From Pseudomonadota bacterium (GTDB lineage Bacteria; Pseudomonadota; Alphaproteobacteria; GCA-2731375), in contig JAQBYC010000003.1 of NCBI GenBank assembly GCA_027623205.1, positions 1 to 64,000 on the forward strand: 64,000 bases of DNA, written 5' to 3'. The notes under the pieces are model-generated. The model ran no database searches. It saw only the letters and a program-made list of their open reading frames with translations, and was not told the DNA's origin. The translations under genes were made by a program, and so were the position numbers. Below are positions 25,875 to 35,570 of the stretch, in pieces. Numbering within the stretch: position 1 is the first letter of the stretch; the number at the start of each line of letters is the position of its first letter.

Positions 25875-26765
25875 TTAGGATCGCATCCAGCCAGGACCCC
25901 ACAGGTTGAGCGAACGTTCCGTGTGGGGCCATTGCCGGATCGGGTCGGTGTCGGCCATGCTTTCCAACTCAGCCGAGATTTCCACTTTGTAGCCGTCCGG
26001 GTCCTCGACCATAAAGAACAGGTTGTTGCCGGGGCCATGACGGCCCGGCCCCCACCATAATTTGATCTCCAGCCCCGCCATGTGATCGGCCCAATCGCGG
26101 ATATCGTTCCAGCACGAAACTTCATAGGCGTGATGGTCCGGGCGGGCGGTGTCGGAAAGGAACATGGCAAAGGAGTGATGCTCTGGAGTGGAGCGGTAGA
26201 ACACCGCCGTCAGGGACTGACCGCCGCCCTCGTTGTCGCACAGCACATGGTCGGTGGGAACAAAGCCCAAGGTATTTTCGTAGAACGCCATCATCGCCGC
26301 AAGATCTGCTGTGGCGACGACCACATGTTGTAATCGGCCTGGTGGATGGCCCACCTGGCCGGCCGGCTCCGTGTCCTCGAACTCGTCGCGATCATGCGCC
26401 ACGCCAAAGACCATTTGCCGGCCATCGGGGTCGGCCACGGCGAAGGCGCCGGAGGCGAACAAGGGCGTTGGACAGGGCATCAAGTTAACGCCCCGGGCGG
26501 TCAAATGGGCCTTATAGGCCTCCAAGCGCGCGCCATCGGGAAAGCGAAAGGCGCTAAAAGGCTGGCCACCGGTCGCCTCGGTGCGCCCATCCCTACCGAT
26601 GATCAGCCGGCGATTTTCGCCGTGCAGCAGCGTGGTGCCATCATCCAGGGGATGTTCGGCCATGACGAAGGCATTGCGGTAAAATGCCGCCAATTGCGCC
26701 GGTGAAGTTGAATCCAGTCGGATATGGTCCAATTCCGCGCCCCACAGCGGGCTGTTCATGGTCAT
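25875..26765 (-). CDS. Two-domain VOC protein (extradiol dioxygenase-like)
   Basis: A 296-residue protein with two VOC modules. The first (about residues 10-110) begins LDHIRLDSTSPAQLAAFY; the second (about 140-265) has LQHVVVATADLAAMMAFYENTLGFV, DHHAYEV and GYKVEISAE. The candidate iron ligands of a type I extradiol dioxygenase (His-His-Glu) are present in the second module, in LQHVV, HHAYEV and VEISAE. The start at 26765 (MTMNSPLWGAELDH) was chosen because earlier residues are unlike the family. Aromatic or related substrate unknown. The gene is bracketed by two dispersed repeats (copies C and D). Confidence 0.85.
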   Translation of the reverse strand: MTMNSPLWGAELDHIRLDSTSPAQLAAFYRNAFVMAEHPLDDGTTLLHGENRRLIIGRDGRTEATGGQPFSAFRFPDGARLEAYKAHLTARGVNLMPCPTPLFASGAFAVADPDGRQMVFGVAHDRDEFEDTEPAGQVGHPPGRLQHVVVATADLAAMMAFYENTLGFVPTDHVLCDNEGGGQSLTAVFYRSTPEHHSFAMFLSDTARPDHHAYEVSCWNDIRDWADHMAGLEIKLWWGPGRHGPGNNLFFMVEDPDGYKVEISAELESMADTDPIRQWPHTERSLNLWGPGWMRS

Positions 26766-26853
26766 GGCAATTACTCCCTGTTCTACCGGCTCAAACTGGG
26801 GCCTGTTGGCGATCGCCACACCACCACGGCGACATGGCAATGGCCAGCTAATC

Positions 26854-26955
26854 CTAGCGCACATTTGTTCTGAATGTGCTCAGAATTTTCAGAATAGAGC
26901 AATTGAGCCAGATGCTTAAGTCCCGTCCGCGACTCCGATTAATTGCAGAATACTC
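26854..26955 (-). repeat. Dispersed intergenic repeat, copy C
   Basis: Starts CTAGCGC at 26854 and includes the hairpin GCACATT...AATGTGC (26859-26879). On the minus strand the remaining order matches copies A and B: AATCGGAGTCGCGGACGGGAC, then CTGGCTCAATTGCTCTATTCTGAA. It separates the VOC gene start from the 3' end of the exported protein gene. Confidence 0.7.
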
Positions 26956-26976
26956 CAATATTACAGCGCGCTTCCG

Positions 26977-27861
26977 TTAACTGCCGCGATCGCGCTGCAG
27001 CAGGTCCAGGATGCCCGGCGCACCGGCTCGGGCGATGGCCTCGGCCAGATACCGCCAGTCTCCCGCCAACTGGGCCGCAGGCACCTTGTTAGCCTGGCTG
27101 ACCTGGCCAAATTCCTGGCCGTCGGGACGAATTAATTGCCAGACGATCTCGATCCACCGGCCAGCGTCCGTGCCAGCATCACTGCCGGGTACGATATGCA
27201 TGCTGCCCAGCAGAATAAATCCATCGCTCGAGGGTTCCTGCGACAAAGGTACGCCGGCCTCGGTCAGGGCTCTCTGCATGGCCTTGGCCAACTGGCCGCC
27301 GCCCTGACCCGGCACCCCGTCCATGGTTCCCATCGTGACCGAAGCCCAGGCGATGCGCCGGCCTTCCCCGCGCTCCTGGCTGCGCAAACGCAGGTCGATG
27401 GCATCGGCGGCCTTGCCGGCCAACCGCGCTAACAACGCCGCATCACCCCGTCGCCATGCGGCGGGCGTAACGGTGTCCTCCTGCGTCAGGGTCATGCTTT
27501 CCACATCTCCCGGCATACGCAGGCGCCAGGTCAGGAGCAATCGCCCGTCCGGCTCCAGGACGGCGGCGCCTTGTAGACGGTGACTGCCCTGATGGCCGTT
27601 ATTGGTGCTGGCGGTGACTTCGCGCTGGCGCAAGGCCCGCGCCGTGGCCGCCGCCAGCTTGCCACCCACATCTGTACCCACCGCACCGGTAACGGGCAGA
27701 ACCACCATGCCGGCTCTGGGCCCGATCTGGATGGCGCTGAAATCGCCTTTATGCGCGGCGGCAAAAGGCTTGGGCACCGGCTGGCATTGGCCAAGCTGGG
27801 CCAGCAATCCAATGGCGAAGACAAAACAGACAATACGGCGGTTTCTTGTAATTATGTTCAT
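26977..27861 (-). CDS. Exported protein with internal duplication, unknown function
   Basis: A 294-residue protein from the ATG at 27861; earlier in-frame codons to 28101 overlap the divergent gene and look unrelated. The N-terminus has basic residues, a hydrophobic core (about 12-26) and the sequence LAQLGQC, a possible but poor lipobox. The rest appears to be two copies of one domain: VVLPVTGAVG..GKLAAATARAL, then DGRLLLTWRLRMPGD and TQEDTVTPAAW in the first half, and VTMGTMDGVPGQGGGQLAKAMQRAL, RWIEIVWQLIRPDGQE and SQANKVPA in the second. Not recognised further. Probably a periplasmic or lipid-anchored protein. Confidence 0.7.
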   Translation of the reverse strand: MNIITRNRRIVCFVFAIGLLAQLGQCQPVPKPFAAAHKGDFSAIQIGPRAGMVVLPVTGAVGTDVGGKLAAATARALRQREVTASTNNGHQGSHRLQGAAVLEPDGRLLLTWRLRMPGDVESMTLTQEDTVTPAAWRRGDAALLARLAGKAADAIDLRLRSQERGEGRRIAWASVTMGTMDGVPGQGGGQLAKAMQRALTEAGVPLSQEPSSDGFILLGSMHIVPGSDAGTDAGRWIEIVWQLIRPDGQEFGQVSQANKVPAAQLAGDWRYLAEAIARAGAPGILDLLQRDRGS

Positions 27862-27903
27862 CGGCGCCAAGATGCCATGGATTGAGACTGGAGGCGACGG
27901 CAT

Positions 27904-28575
27904 ATGAACAAACAAAACTTTGACCGGATCGCAGCCATTCTTCGGCCGTTGGGCCTGATCCCACGGGGAGGATTTCACCCTTTGGCGGAAGACGGCGTAC
28001 CGGCCCGGCCGGACGGCAGGGTGGCCGCCACGGTGGTTCTCATTGGCAATGCCGGGCCGGACCTTTGGCAAAGTTTCAAAGACCATGATTCCGGCCCTCA
28101 TCCCCTGGACAAATGGTGCCGCGACGTTCTGACGCCCCTGGCGCGAAACCTAGGCGCGGACATCCTGTTTCCCTTCGATGGACCGCCCCATCCACCGTTT
28201 CTACGCTGGGCCCGGCGGGCCGAAGGGTTGTCAGCATCGCCCATCGGTCCTTCGATTCATCCAGAGTATGGCCTGTGGCACGCCTATCGCGGTGCCTTGC
28301 TGTTCAGCCAGATGATGGTGCTGCCGCCACCCTTGTTGGTTCGTCCTTGCGATAATTGTGCCGAGCGGCCCTGTCTGACCGCTTGCCCGGTGGCGGCCTT
28401 CGGCGTCGACTCCTATGATGTGCCGGCCTGTGTTGGCCATTTGCGGCAACCGGCGGGCCGCGATTGCATGGATCTGGCCTGCCGGGCACGCAGGGCCTGT
28501 CCCATAGGCCAGGACTACCGGTACAACAATGAGCAGGCGCATTTCCACATGGCGGCCTTCTTGCGCAATTTTTAG
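27904..28575 (+). CDS. Ferredoxin-like iron-sulfur protein
   Basis: A 223-residue protein. The last third carries a cluster motif CDNCAERPCLTACPV (CX2CX4CX3CP) and further cysteines in PACVGHL, RDCMDLACRARRACPIG, so one or two [4Fe-4S] clusters are likely. The first two-thirds includes GNAGPDLWQSF, DPLDKWCRDVL-like sequence and FPFDGPPHPPFLRWARRAEG, which recalls the QueG/ferredoxin-related proteins found in alphaproteobacteria, but it is shorter than QueG and lacks the cobalamin domain features I would expect. Electron-transfer partner unknown. Divergent from the duplicated-domain exported protein, with only 42 bases between start codons. Confidence 0.72.
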   Translation: MNKQNFDRIAAILRPLGLIPRGGFHPLAEDGVPARPDGRVAATVVLIGNAGPDLWQSFKDHDSGPHPLDKWCRDVLTPLARNLGADILFPFDGPPHPPFLRWARRAEGLSASPIGPSIHPEYGLWHAYRGALLFSQMMVLPPPLLVRPCDNCAERPCLTACPVAAFGVDSYDVPACVGHLRQPAGRDCMDLACRARRACPIGQDYRYNNEQAHFHMAAFLRNF

Positions 28576-28592
28576 GACAGCCCGAAAATGCC

Positions 28593-29810
28593 CTAGTTTG
28601 ACCGGCTCAGACGGATTTGCACCGCAAGCGTAAGCAAGCCTGTCATGGCGATGACGCTAGCCATTGCCAGGGCGCTGCCATCATGAAGAATACTGACTGC
28701 GCTGGCGGAAAGTGCGCCGGCGAGAAACATCAGACCACCTGACAGGGCGGATACGCTGCCTGCCGCCTGGGGAAAACGGTCCAGGGCCAGGGCCAGACCA
28801 TTGGCGCTAATCAAACTGAGGGCCGCCAAATAGACGAACAACGGGATAACAATACCCATCAGACCGCCAAATCCGGATACGGCATCCAGCAACAGTACCA
28901 GGCCGGCTATGGCGGTCAAAATAGTGCCCGCCACGAACAAACGATGCGCGCCCAGGCGCACCACGAACTTGGCGTTCAACAATGACAGGGCCATCATGCC
29001 CACGATGTTGCAGGCGAACAGATAGCCATACTGATCTGGCGCCACGCCATGGACCTGGATATAGATGAAAGGTGATCCGGCAAAGAAGGCGAACATCCCG
29101 CTATAGGCGGTGGCATTGGCCAACAGGTAACCAAAGGCCCGGGGCTGACCCAGAATGCGGCCATAGACACCCAACATGCCAACCAGCCCGTGACGGCTGC
29201 GCCGTTCCATGGGGTGGCTTTCCTTCACCCCAACCAGGACCAGGAAGAAACATAGCAGGCCAAAGCCGGTTAAAACCCAGAAGATGGCCCGCCACTGAAA
29301 CCACAACAACATATAGCCGCCGATAAACGGCGCGATCAGGGGCGCGGCGCCCATTACCAGCATGATCAGCGACAACACCCGCGCGGCCTGGTCACCGGTA
29401 AAAAAATCCCGCACCATGGCCCGGGCAATCACCGAGGCGGCGCTGCCGCCCAAGGCCTGCAACAGGCGCAGGGTGATCAACATCTCGATACCACTGCTGA
29501 GGGCGCACAGGGCCGAAGTTATGACGTACAACACAATGCCGGCCAAAAGCACCGTGCGGCGGCCGAAGCGGTCGGAAAGTGGGCCGAACAGCATCTGACC
29601 CAGGCCCATGCCGATGAAAAAACTGCTCAAGGTCATTTGCACCCGGCCCGTCGGGGCGGCCAGATCGGCGGCCATGGCGGGTAGGCTTGGCAGGTACATG
29701 TCGATAGACATGGGCCCAAAGGCAGTCAGGGTACCGAGGACAATGATAAGCTTCCGCGCCTGCACTGGCGATAGAACGGTCCCCGTCCCCCGTCCCGGCT
29801 GATCGGTCAT
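28593..29810 (-). CDS. Bcr/CflA family MFS drug exporter
   Basis: A 405-residue 12-TM major facilitator. The N-terminal TFGPMSIDMYLPSLPAMA-like segment (here TAFGPMSIDMYLPSLP), the motif A loop GPLSDRFGRRTVLL (about residues 80-93) and GAAPLIAPFIGGYML (motif C-like) place it in the Bcr/CflA drug:proton antiporters. It should export small toxic compounds such as bicyclomycin, chloramphenicol or sulfonamide-like molecules from the cytosol. Its ATG overlaps the stop of the thioesterase gene by 4 bases; it is the last gene of the long minus-strand array. Confidence 0.92.
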   Translation of the reverse strand: MTDQPGRGTGTVLSPVQARKLIIVLGTLTAFGPMSIDMYLPSLPAMAADLAAPTGRVQMTLSSFFIGMGLGQMLFGPLSDRFGRRTVLLAGIVLYVITSALCALSSGIEMLITLRLLQALGGSAASVIARAMVRDFFTGDQAARVLSLIMLVMGAAPLIAPFIGGYMLLWFQWRAIFWVLTGFGLLCFFLVLVGVKESHPMERRSRHGLVGMLGVYGRILGQPRAFGYLLANATAYSGMFAFFAGSPFIYIQVHGVAPDQYGYLFACNIVGMMALSLLNAKFVVRLGAHRLFVAGTILTAIAGLVLLLDAVSGFGGLMGIVIPLFVYLAALSLISANGLALALDRFPQAAGSVSALSGGLMFLAGALSASAVSILHDGSALAMASVIAMTGLLTLAVQIRLSRSN

Positions 29811-30304
29811 TCCGCCGGCAGGATCAAACAGGTGGTGGTGGCGTGGGCATACAACTTACCGTTCGTATCCTCCACCCTGGCCCGGGCCGTGGCAGTGCTG
29901 CGTCCAACATGCAAGGTCTCGGCAATGCAGCGCATCTCGCCACTATCGACGGCCACGGCGCGGACATAATTAACCTTCAATTCCAAAGTGGTATAGCGCG
30001 GCCCCGCCGGCAGGGCAGCGTGTACCGCGCTGCCAATCGCGGCATCGATCAGAGCGGCCAGCCAGCCGCCCTGGACCGAGCCGACGTCGTTAGCGAAATC
30101 TTCCCCAGGCTGTCCGGTGTAGACCACACGGCCTTTCGACACCTCGACAAGTGCCAGACGCATGGCGACCGTTACGGGTGGGGGCGGCACCTCGCCGCGG
30201 ATCACGGCAGAAAGATAATCCAGCCCCGACAATTCACCCAGGCGCGACCAGTGGCTTGCGGGATCGTGCCAGCTGTAGTGGCGCTGGCGGCCATCGTCCT
30301 CCAT
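29807..30304 (-). CDS. PaaI-type hotdog thioesterase
   Basis: A 165-residue hotdog-fold protein with the motif GSVQGGWLAALIDAAIGSAVHA (about residues 70-90), the PaaI/YdiI active-site helix, and LELKVNYVRAV and STATARARVED strands. Hydrolyses acyl-CoA thioesters, substrate unknown. Start: 30304 (MEDDGRQRHYSW) just after the thiD stop; an ATG at 30346 has a better Shine-Dalgarno (GGTAAAGGG) and would overlap the end of thiD. Coupled to thiD and the MFS gene. Confidence 0.85.
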   Translation of the reverse strand: MEDDGRQRHYSWHDPASHWSRLGELSGLDYLSAVIRGEVPPPPVTVAMRLALVEVSKGRVVYTGQPGEDFANDVGSVQGGWLAALIDAAIGSAVHAALPAGPRYTTLELKVNYVRAVAVDSGEMRCIAETLHVGRSTATARARVEDTNGKLYAHATTTCLILPAE

Positions 30305-30308
30305 GAAT

Positions 30309-31103
30309 TCAACCGGCCATGGTATGGCCGTGGTTGAGAGGGCCATGCCCTTTACCGAACCCAGGCGCGCTGCGGATCGCTTGCAGTACATAGCTCCGCG
30401 CCCGCGCCACGGCCGCTTCGACGTTCAGCCCCTGGGCCAGACCGCATGCCAAGGCCGAGGCCAGGGTGCACCCGGTGCCGTGGGTATGGCGGCTTTCGAT
30501 GCGGGTCGCGACAAAACGGCTGACCCCGGCTACGGTCAACAACAGGTCAACGACCTCATCACCGGGTAAATGGCCGCCTTTCATCAAGACGGCATAGGGC
30601 CCTAGTGCAAGCAGCTTGCGCCCTGCCGTGGCCATGGCCTCTTCGTCCGCGATGGTCATCTCGGCCAATATTTCCGCCTCCGGCACATTTGGCGTCAGTA
30701 CCGTGGCCCGCGGGATAAGGCCTTGGCGCAAAACCGCGCGGGCATCCTCGTTCAGTAGCGAGGCGCCGCCCTTCGCGACCATTACGGGATCAACCACCAG
30801 AGGCACCTTGGGCGCCACCCGTGACAGAGTGGCCACAACTGCTTCCAGAACGTCGGTGCTGTGCAGCATTCCGGTTTTAATGGCATCGGCGCCGATATCC
30901 TCCAGCACCACTTCAATCTGCTGGGCTACGAAGGCGGGAGGCACTTCCAGGACGCCATGAACGCCATTGGTATTCTGCGCGGTAAGGGCGGTGATTGCCG
31001 TAGCGGCATAGCCGCCCAGGGCGGTGACGGTCTTGATATCGGCCTGGATGCCGGCGCCGCCGCCCGAATCGGATCCGGCTATGATCAGCACTCTACCTTG
31101 CAT
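30309..31103 (-). CDS. thiD: Hydroxymethylpyrimidine/phosphomethylpyrimidine kinase ThiD
   Basis: A 264-residue ribokinase-fold kinase that phosphorylates HMP and HMP-P, giving HMP-PP for thiamine synthesis. Motifs: IIAGSDSGGGAGIQADIKT at the N-terminus, AIKTGMLHS, VVDPVMVAKGGA and the C-terminal HGTGCTLASALACGLAQG anion-hole loop with the catalytic Asp replaced position GTGCTL. It starts at the glmM stop codon (TGATG overlap). The partner thiE is encoded 24 kb away at 55.3 kb, also in this window. Confidence 0.95.
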   Translation of the reverse strand: MQGRVLIIAGSDSGGGAGIQADIKTVTALGGYAATAITALTAQNTNGVHGVLEVPPAFVAQQIEVVLEDIGADAIKTGMLHSTDVLEAVVATLSRVAPKVPLVVDPVMVAKGGASLLNEDARAVLRQGLIPRATVLTPNVPEAEILAEMTIADEEAMATAGRKLLALGPYAVLMKGGHLPGDEVVDLLLTVAGVSRFVATRIESRHTHGTGCTLASALACGLAQGLNVEAAVARARSYVLQAIRSAPGFGKGHGPLNHGHTMAG

Positions 31104-32455
31104 CAGGTTGCCGCCGCTGCCGTCTCGATCAGATCAATTAGTTCGTCAACCACCGAATGCATCAGGTCGCGATCATCGCCTTCGGCCATGATACGGATCA
31201 GCGGTTCGGTCCCCGAGGGCCGGATCAACAGTCGCCCCTCGTTGCCGAGGCGGCTGCGCTGGTGTTGGATCGCATCGTTGATCTGGGGCGTGTCCAAGGG
31301 GGAGACGCCATTGTAGCGGACGTTTTTCAGCAATTGCGGTACCGCCTCGAAGCGGCGGCAAACCTCGCTTACGGGCCGTTTCTCGGCAACCACCAGGGCC
31401 AGAATTTGCAAGGCTGCGATCAACCCGTCACCGGTGGTGCTAAAATCCGACATGACGATATGGCCGGATTGTTCGCCGCCCAGGTTGAAACCGTGCCGGC
31501 GCATATGCTCCACCACATAGCGGTCGCCGACCTGCGTCCGAACCATTGCCAGCCCCTTGGCGGAGAGATGGCGTTCCAAACCTAGATTGGACATCACCGT
31601 GGCGACGATACCACCGCCCCGCAGGTTGCCGGACTCTGCCCAGGCATCACTGATCGCCGCCATCAACTGATCGCCATCGACAATTCGGCCGTTTTCATCC
31701 GCTACGATCAACCGGTCCGCGTCGCCGTCCAGGGCGATGCCAATATCTGCGCCATGGGCGACGACCTGCTCGCACATATAGTCCGTATGAACCGAGCCAC
31801 AATCCTTGTTGATATTGAAGCCATCGGGGTTGACGGCGATGGGGATCACCTCCGCCTCCAATTCCCACAACACGGTAGGTGCAACTTTGTAGGCGGCGCC
31901 ATTGGCGCAATCGATAACAATTTTCAAGCCATTCAGCCGGTAACTTGTGGGGAAGGTTGCTTTCGCGGCCTCGATATAACGGCCAGGTGCATCTTCCAGG
32001 CGCATGGCGCGGCCAAGATCGGCTGGTTTGGCCAGCAAGGCTGAAATGTCCGACTGCATACGCGCCGCAATTTCGGTCTCTATACGGTCCGACAGTTTGT
32101 AGCCGTCCGGGCCAAACAATTTGATGCCATTGTCGGCAAAGTGATTGTGCGAGGCCGAAAGCACGACGCCTAAATCCGCACGCAGGCTGCGGGTCAACAT
32201 GGCGACCGCGGGTGTCGGCATGGGGCCGACGAGGATGACATCCATGCCTACAGAGGTGAAACCCGCTGTCAGGGCCGGTTCCAACATATAGCCCGACAGC
32301 CGGGTATCCTTGCCCACCACGACCCGGTGGCGATGGTCGCCGCGGATAAATTGCAAACCGGCCGCCATGCCGGCCCGCACCGCAATCTCGGCCGTCATGG
32401 GCCACGAATTGGCTGTGCCGCGAATGCCGTCCGTGCCGAAAAATTCGCGTTCCAT
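31103..32455 (-). CDS. glmM: Phosphoglucosamine mutase GlmM
   Basis: A 450-residue alpha-D-phosphohexomutase. It interconverts glucosamine-6-P and glucosamine-1-P for UDP-GlcNAc, hence peptidoglycan and lipid A. The start ([14 protein letters not shown]), the active-site serine in [17 protein letters not shown], the metal loop DGDADRL and the C-terminal phosphate-binding [13 protein letters not shown] are all present. The ATG at 32455 has GGTGAGGGG upstream; the frame is open further but without homologous residues. It sits between folP and thiD, the usual ftsH-folP-glmM order. Confidence 0.97.
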   Translation of the reverse strand: MEREFFGTDGIRGTANSWPMTAEIAVRAGMAAGLQFIRGDHRHRVVVGKDTRLSGYMLEPALTAGFTSVGMDVILVGPMPTPAVAMLTRSLRADLGVVLSASHNHFADNGIKLFGPDGYKLSDRIETEIAARMQSDISALLAKPADLGRAMRLEDAPGRYIEAAKATFPTSYRLNGLKIVIDCANGAAYKVAPTVLWELEAEVIPIAVNPDGFNINKDCGSVHTDYMCEQVVAHGADIGIALDGDADRLIVADENGRIVDGDQLMAAISDAWAESGNLRGGGIVATVMSNLGLERHLSAKGLAMVRTQVGDRYVVEHMRRHGFNLGGEQSGHIVMSDFSTTGDGLIAALQILALVVAEKRPVSEVCRRFEAVPQLLKNVRYNGVSPLDTPQINDAIQHQRSRLGNEGRLLIRPSGTEPLIRIMAEGDDRDLMHSVVDELIDLIETAAAAT

Positions 32456-32462
32456 GCGCCCC

Positions 32463-33440
32463 TCACCTAGCATTTGTTTGCTCAAGCTCTTTATAGCAAA
32501 GGGACCGGAATATCGCCAACATCTGGACGGTTTCAGTAACATCATGGACCCGTAGTACAGCCGCACCCTGTTGCGTTGCCCAAAATGCCGCCGCCAACGA
32601 GCCTGGCAAGCGGTCTTCAGGCGATGCGGCACCCGTCAAATTGCCAATGAATGATTTCCGCGACGCCCCAATCAGAACTGGACAGCCCAGGGCGTGGAAC
32701 GACGCCATCCGGCGCAAAAGCTCTGCGCTTTGCGCCGCCTCCTTGGCAAACCCCAGACCCGGATCGATAAGCAATCGGCCCCGGTCGATGCCCGCATCGG
32801 TACAGGCCGCCACCCGCGCGGCCAGAGCGTCGAAGACATCCATGACTAGATCGTCATAACGGGTCATGGATCGCATGGTCGCTGGCTCGCCTCGGCTATG
32901 CATCAACACCACGGGCACGCTCAACTCAGCCACACAGGCCAGGCTATCGGGATCATGGCGCAACGCGGTGACATCGTTGATCATGCGGGCGCCTGCCTTG
33001 ACCGCCGCCGCCATCACCGCCGCCCTGCGGGTATCCACGGATAGCACCAAGCCCTCCGCCGTCAAGGCTTCGATGACCGGAATGACGCGGGCCAACTCTT
33101 CCGCCACGGGCACGGCAGCAGCACCAGGACGAGTGGATTCGCCACCAATATCCAATATCGCCGCGCCAGCGGATGCCAGAGCCCGGCCATGGGCAATTGC
33201 CGCGTTCGGATCCAGACGCCGGCCACCATCATGAAAGCTATCCGGGGTGACATTTATGATGCCCATGATCAGCGGCCAGGGGTGATCGAGGCCGGCAATG
33301 TTCGGCCGCGGCGCCTGCAGATTTAGCAGTGATGCCGGTGCCCGCCGTTCCGCGTCCACGATACTCAAGGTTTCCACCGCGCCGCGCCGGCTAACCAATC
33401 GGCACTGATTGAAGTAAAGCGGGCCGCCGGCGAAGGGCAA
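32463..33440 (-). CDS. folP: Dihydropteroate synthase FolP
   Basis: A 325-residue (from 33440) TIM-barrel enzyme condensing 6-hydroxymethyl-dihydropterin pyrophosphate with p-aminobenzoate; the sulfonamide target. Motifs: [58 protein letters not shown] and GASRKSFIG. The N-terminus is unusual: the only standard start codon in frame is TTG at 33440, yet the frame stays open back to the ftsH stop codon at 33525-33527 and those 28 residues (ending [13 protein letters not shown]) look like the normal family N-terminus. See findings. Confidence 0.93.
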   Translation of the reverse strand: MPFAGGPLYFNQCRLVSRRGAVETLSIVDAERRAPASLLNLQAPRPNIAGLDHPWPLIMGIINVTPDSFHDGGRRLDPNAAIAHGRALASAGAAILDIGGESTRPGAAAVPVAEELARVIPVIEALTAEGLVLSVDTRRAAVMAAAVKAGARMINDVTALRHDPDSLACVAELSVPVVLMHSRGEPATMRSMTRYDDLVMDVFDALAARVAACTDAGIDRGRLLIDPGLGFAKEAAQSAELLRRMASFHALGCPVLIGASRKSFIGNLTGAASPEDRLPGSLAAAFWATQQGAAVLRVHDVTETVQMLAIFRSLCYKELEQTNAR

Positions 33441-33524
33441 GCCCGCACCGGTTTGGTTCAGAAGTGGCGCGAGACGCAGGCCGCCCGGAAATTCAACACG
33501 CTGGGACAGGATCGGCCACCGGGA

Positions 33525-35456
33525 TCATGAGCCGGGTTGTGGCTCGGGCTCCATTCCGCCTGGGCCTTTCGGCTTTTTCGGCGTGGCCGATGGCGGAACC
33601 GATGTCGCCGTGGCGGCATCCTCGGGTGAATCGAATTCGTCAGGTCGGTCAATGGTTTCGCCACGCAGCAATTGACGAACCTCGTCGCCGTTCAGCGTCT
33701 CATATTCCAACAAGGCCTTGGCGACCGCATGCAGTGTATCTAGATTTTCGGTCAGCACCTTGGTCGCCAGCGCTTCCGCCTCTTCTGCGAAACGACGGAT
33801 CTCCTCGTCGATAATCTTGGCCGTGGCGTCCGAAATATTTTTCGTCTGGGTAACCGAATGACCGAGGAAAACCTCCTGCTCGTTGCCGGAATAGGCCAGT
33901 GGACCCAGCTTTTCGCTCATGCCCCATTGGGTAACCATGCGCCGTGCCCATGAAGTTGCCTGTTGAATATCCTGACCGGCGCCCGTGGTGACATTCTCGG
34001 GGCCATAGATCAGGGTTTCCGCCACACGACCGCCAAAGGTCATCGCCAATCTGGCACAGATCTCGCTTTTTTTGTAACCGTACTTGTCGGTTTCGGGCAG
34101 GTTCATAGTAACGCCCAGGGCGCGGCCACGAGGGATAATTGTGACCTTATGCAGGGGATCGTTACCTTTCACCAGCAAGCCCACCAGGGCATGTCCACCC
34201 TCGTGATATGCGGTGAGTTCCTTTTCTTCATCCGACATCACCATGGAGCGCCGTTCCGCCCCCATCATTACCTTGTCCTTGGCCTCTTCGAATTCCTGCA
34301 TTGTGACCACGCGCCGGTTCTTGCGGGCCGCCAACAGAGCCGCCTCGTTTACCAGGTTGGCCAGATCGGCACCGGAAAATCCCGGCGTGCCGCGGGCGAT
34401 GGTGCGTGCGTCCACGTCCGGCGCCAAGGGTACCTTGCGCATATGCACTTTCAGAATTTTGTCCCGGCCAATGATATCAGGGTTCGGCACCACCACCTGG
34501 CGGTCAAAACGACCGGGACGCAACAACGCGGGGTCCAGCACGTCGGGTCGGTTGGTGGCGGCAATCAGGATGACGCCCTCGTTGGCCTCAAACCCGTCCA
34601 TTTCCACCAACAGCTGATTCAAGGTCTGTTCGCGTTCATCGTTACCGCCACCCAGACCGGCGCCGCGATGGCGGCCGACGGCATCAATTTCGTCAATAAA
34701 TATGATGCAGGGCGCATTCTTCTTTGCCTGTTCGAACATGTCACGCACGCGGGAGGCGCCGACGCCCACGAACATTTCAACAAAGTCGGAACCGGAAATT
34801 GTAAAAAAGGGCACGTTCGCCTCGCCGGCGATCGCGCGCGCCAACAAGGTCTTGCCGGTGCCAGGCGGGCCTATCAAAAGCGCACCCTTGGGAATACGGC
34901 CACCCAGACGCTGGAATTTCTGAGGATCTTTCAGAAACTCCACAATCTCCTCCAACTCTTCCTTGGCCTCGTCAATGCCAGCCACTTCGTCAAAAGTCAC
35001 ACGGCCCTGGCGTTCGGTCAGCAGCCGGGCCTTGGACTTGCCGAAGCCCATGGCCTTGCCGCCGCCGGACTGCATCTGGCGCATGAAAAAGATCCAGACG
35101 CCGATCAGCAGCAGCATGGGGAACCAGTTCAATAAAATCGCAAAAAGCGTTGGCGTACCTTCTTCGTTAGGCGCAGCCGAAATGGTCACCCCGTGTTGGC
35201 TCAATTTGCGAACGAGATCCGGATCATTGGGCGCATAGGAATTAAAGGGCGTGCCGCTGGTGTAATGGCCGCTGATCGTGTTGCCTTGAATTGTGACGTC
35301 ACGGACCTGACCGCCTTCAACCTCGGTGACGAACTGGGAATAGGCCAAATTGGTTGCGGTTCCGCGTGTATTGGGTCCCTTAAACAAATTGAACAACGCC
35401 AGAACCAACAGGGCGATGATCACCCATAGGGCGATATTTCGACTAAAATTGCTCAC
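33525..35456 (-). CDS. ftsH: ATP-dependent zinc metalloprotease FtsH (housekeeping copy)
   Basis: A 643-residue inner-membrane AAA+ protease. TM1 about residues 9-24, periplasmic domain, TM2 about 103-123, Walker A GPPGTGKT (196-203), Walker [32 protein letters not shown]-type region and zinc site YHEGGHA (HEXXH at 418-422). The C-terminal tail after residue 600 is acidic and Pro-rich. It degrades unassembled membrane proteins and regulators such as sigma32 and LpxC in relatives. Its position in tilS-ftsH-folP-glmM is the usual housekeeping location, in contrast to the cbpAM-linked copy at 15-17 kb. Confidence 0.97.
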   Translation of the reverse strand: MSNFSRNIALWVIIALLVLALFNLFKGPNTRGTATNLAYSQFVTEVEGGQVRDVTIQGNTISGHYTSGTPFNSYAPNDPDLVRKLSQHGVTISAAPNEEGTPTLFAILLNWFPMLLLIGVWIFFMRQMQSGGGKAMGFGKSKARLLTERQGRVTFDEVAGIDEAKEELEEIVEFLKDPQKFQRLGGRIPKGALLIGPPGTGKTLLARAIAGEANVPFFTISGSDFVEMFVGVGASRVRDMFEQAKKNAPCIIFIDEIDAVGRHRGAGLGGGNDEREQTLNQLLVEMDGFEANEGVILIAATNRPDVLDPALLRPGRFDRQVVVPNPDIIGRDKILKVHMRKVPLAPDVDARTIARGTPGFSGADLANLVNEAALLAARKNRRVVTMQEFEEAKDKVMMGAERRSMVMSDEEKELTAYHEGGHALVGLLVKGNDPLHKVTIIPRGRALGVTMNLPETDKYGYKKSEICARLAMTFGGRVAETLIYGPENVTTGAGQDIQQATSWARRMVTQWGMSEKLGPLAYSGNEQEVFLGHSVTQTKNISDATAKIIDEEIRRFAEEAEALATKVLTENLDTLHAVAKALLEYETLNGDEVRQLLRGETIDRPDEFDSPEDAATATSVPPSATPKKPKGPGGMEPEPQPGS

Positions 35457-35570
35457 ATTGGATCCTTTTCAGCGGCTCTCGATGGGCCCTTACTCATATA
35501 CCCAGACCAACGGGGATAATCTCATTACACCATTATGGTCCGTTTCCATAAAGATAATGCTAAGGCGCCA

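Noticed and set aside
33963-35135. Plus-strand ORF of 390 codons opposite the housekeeping ftsH
   Set aside because: Antisense shadow; its composition is typical of shadows of AAA+ genes.
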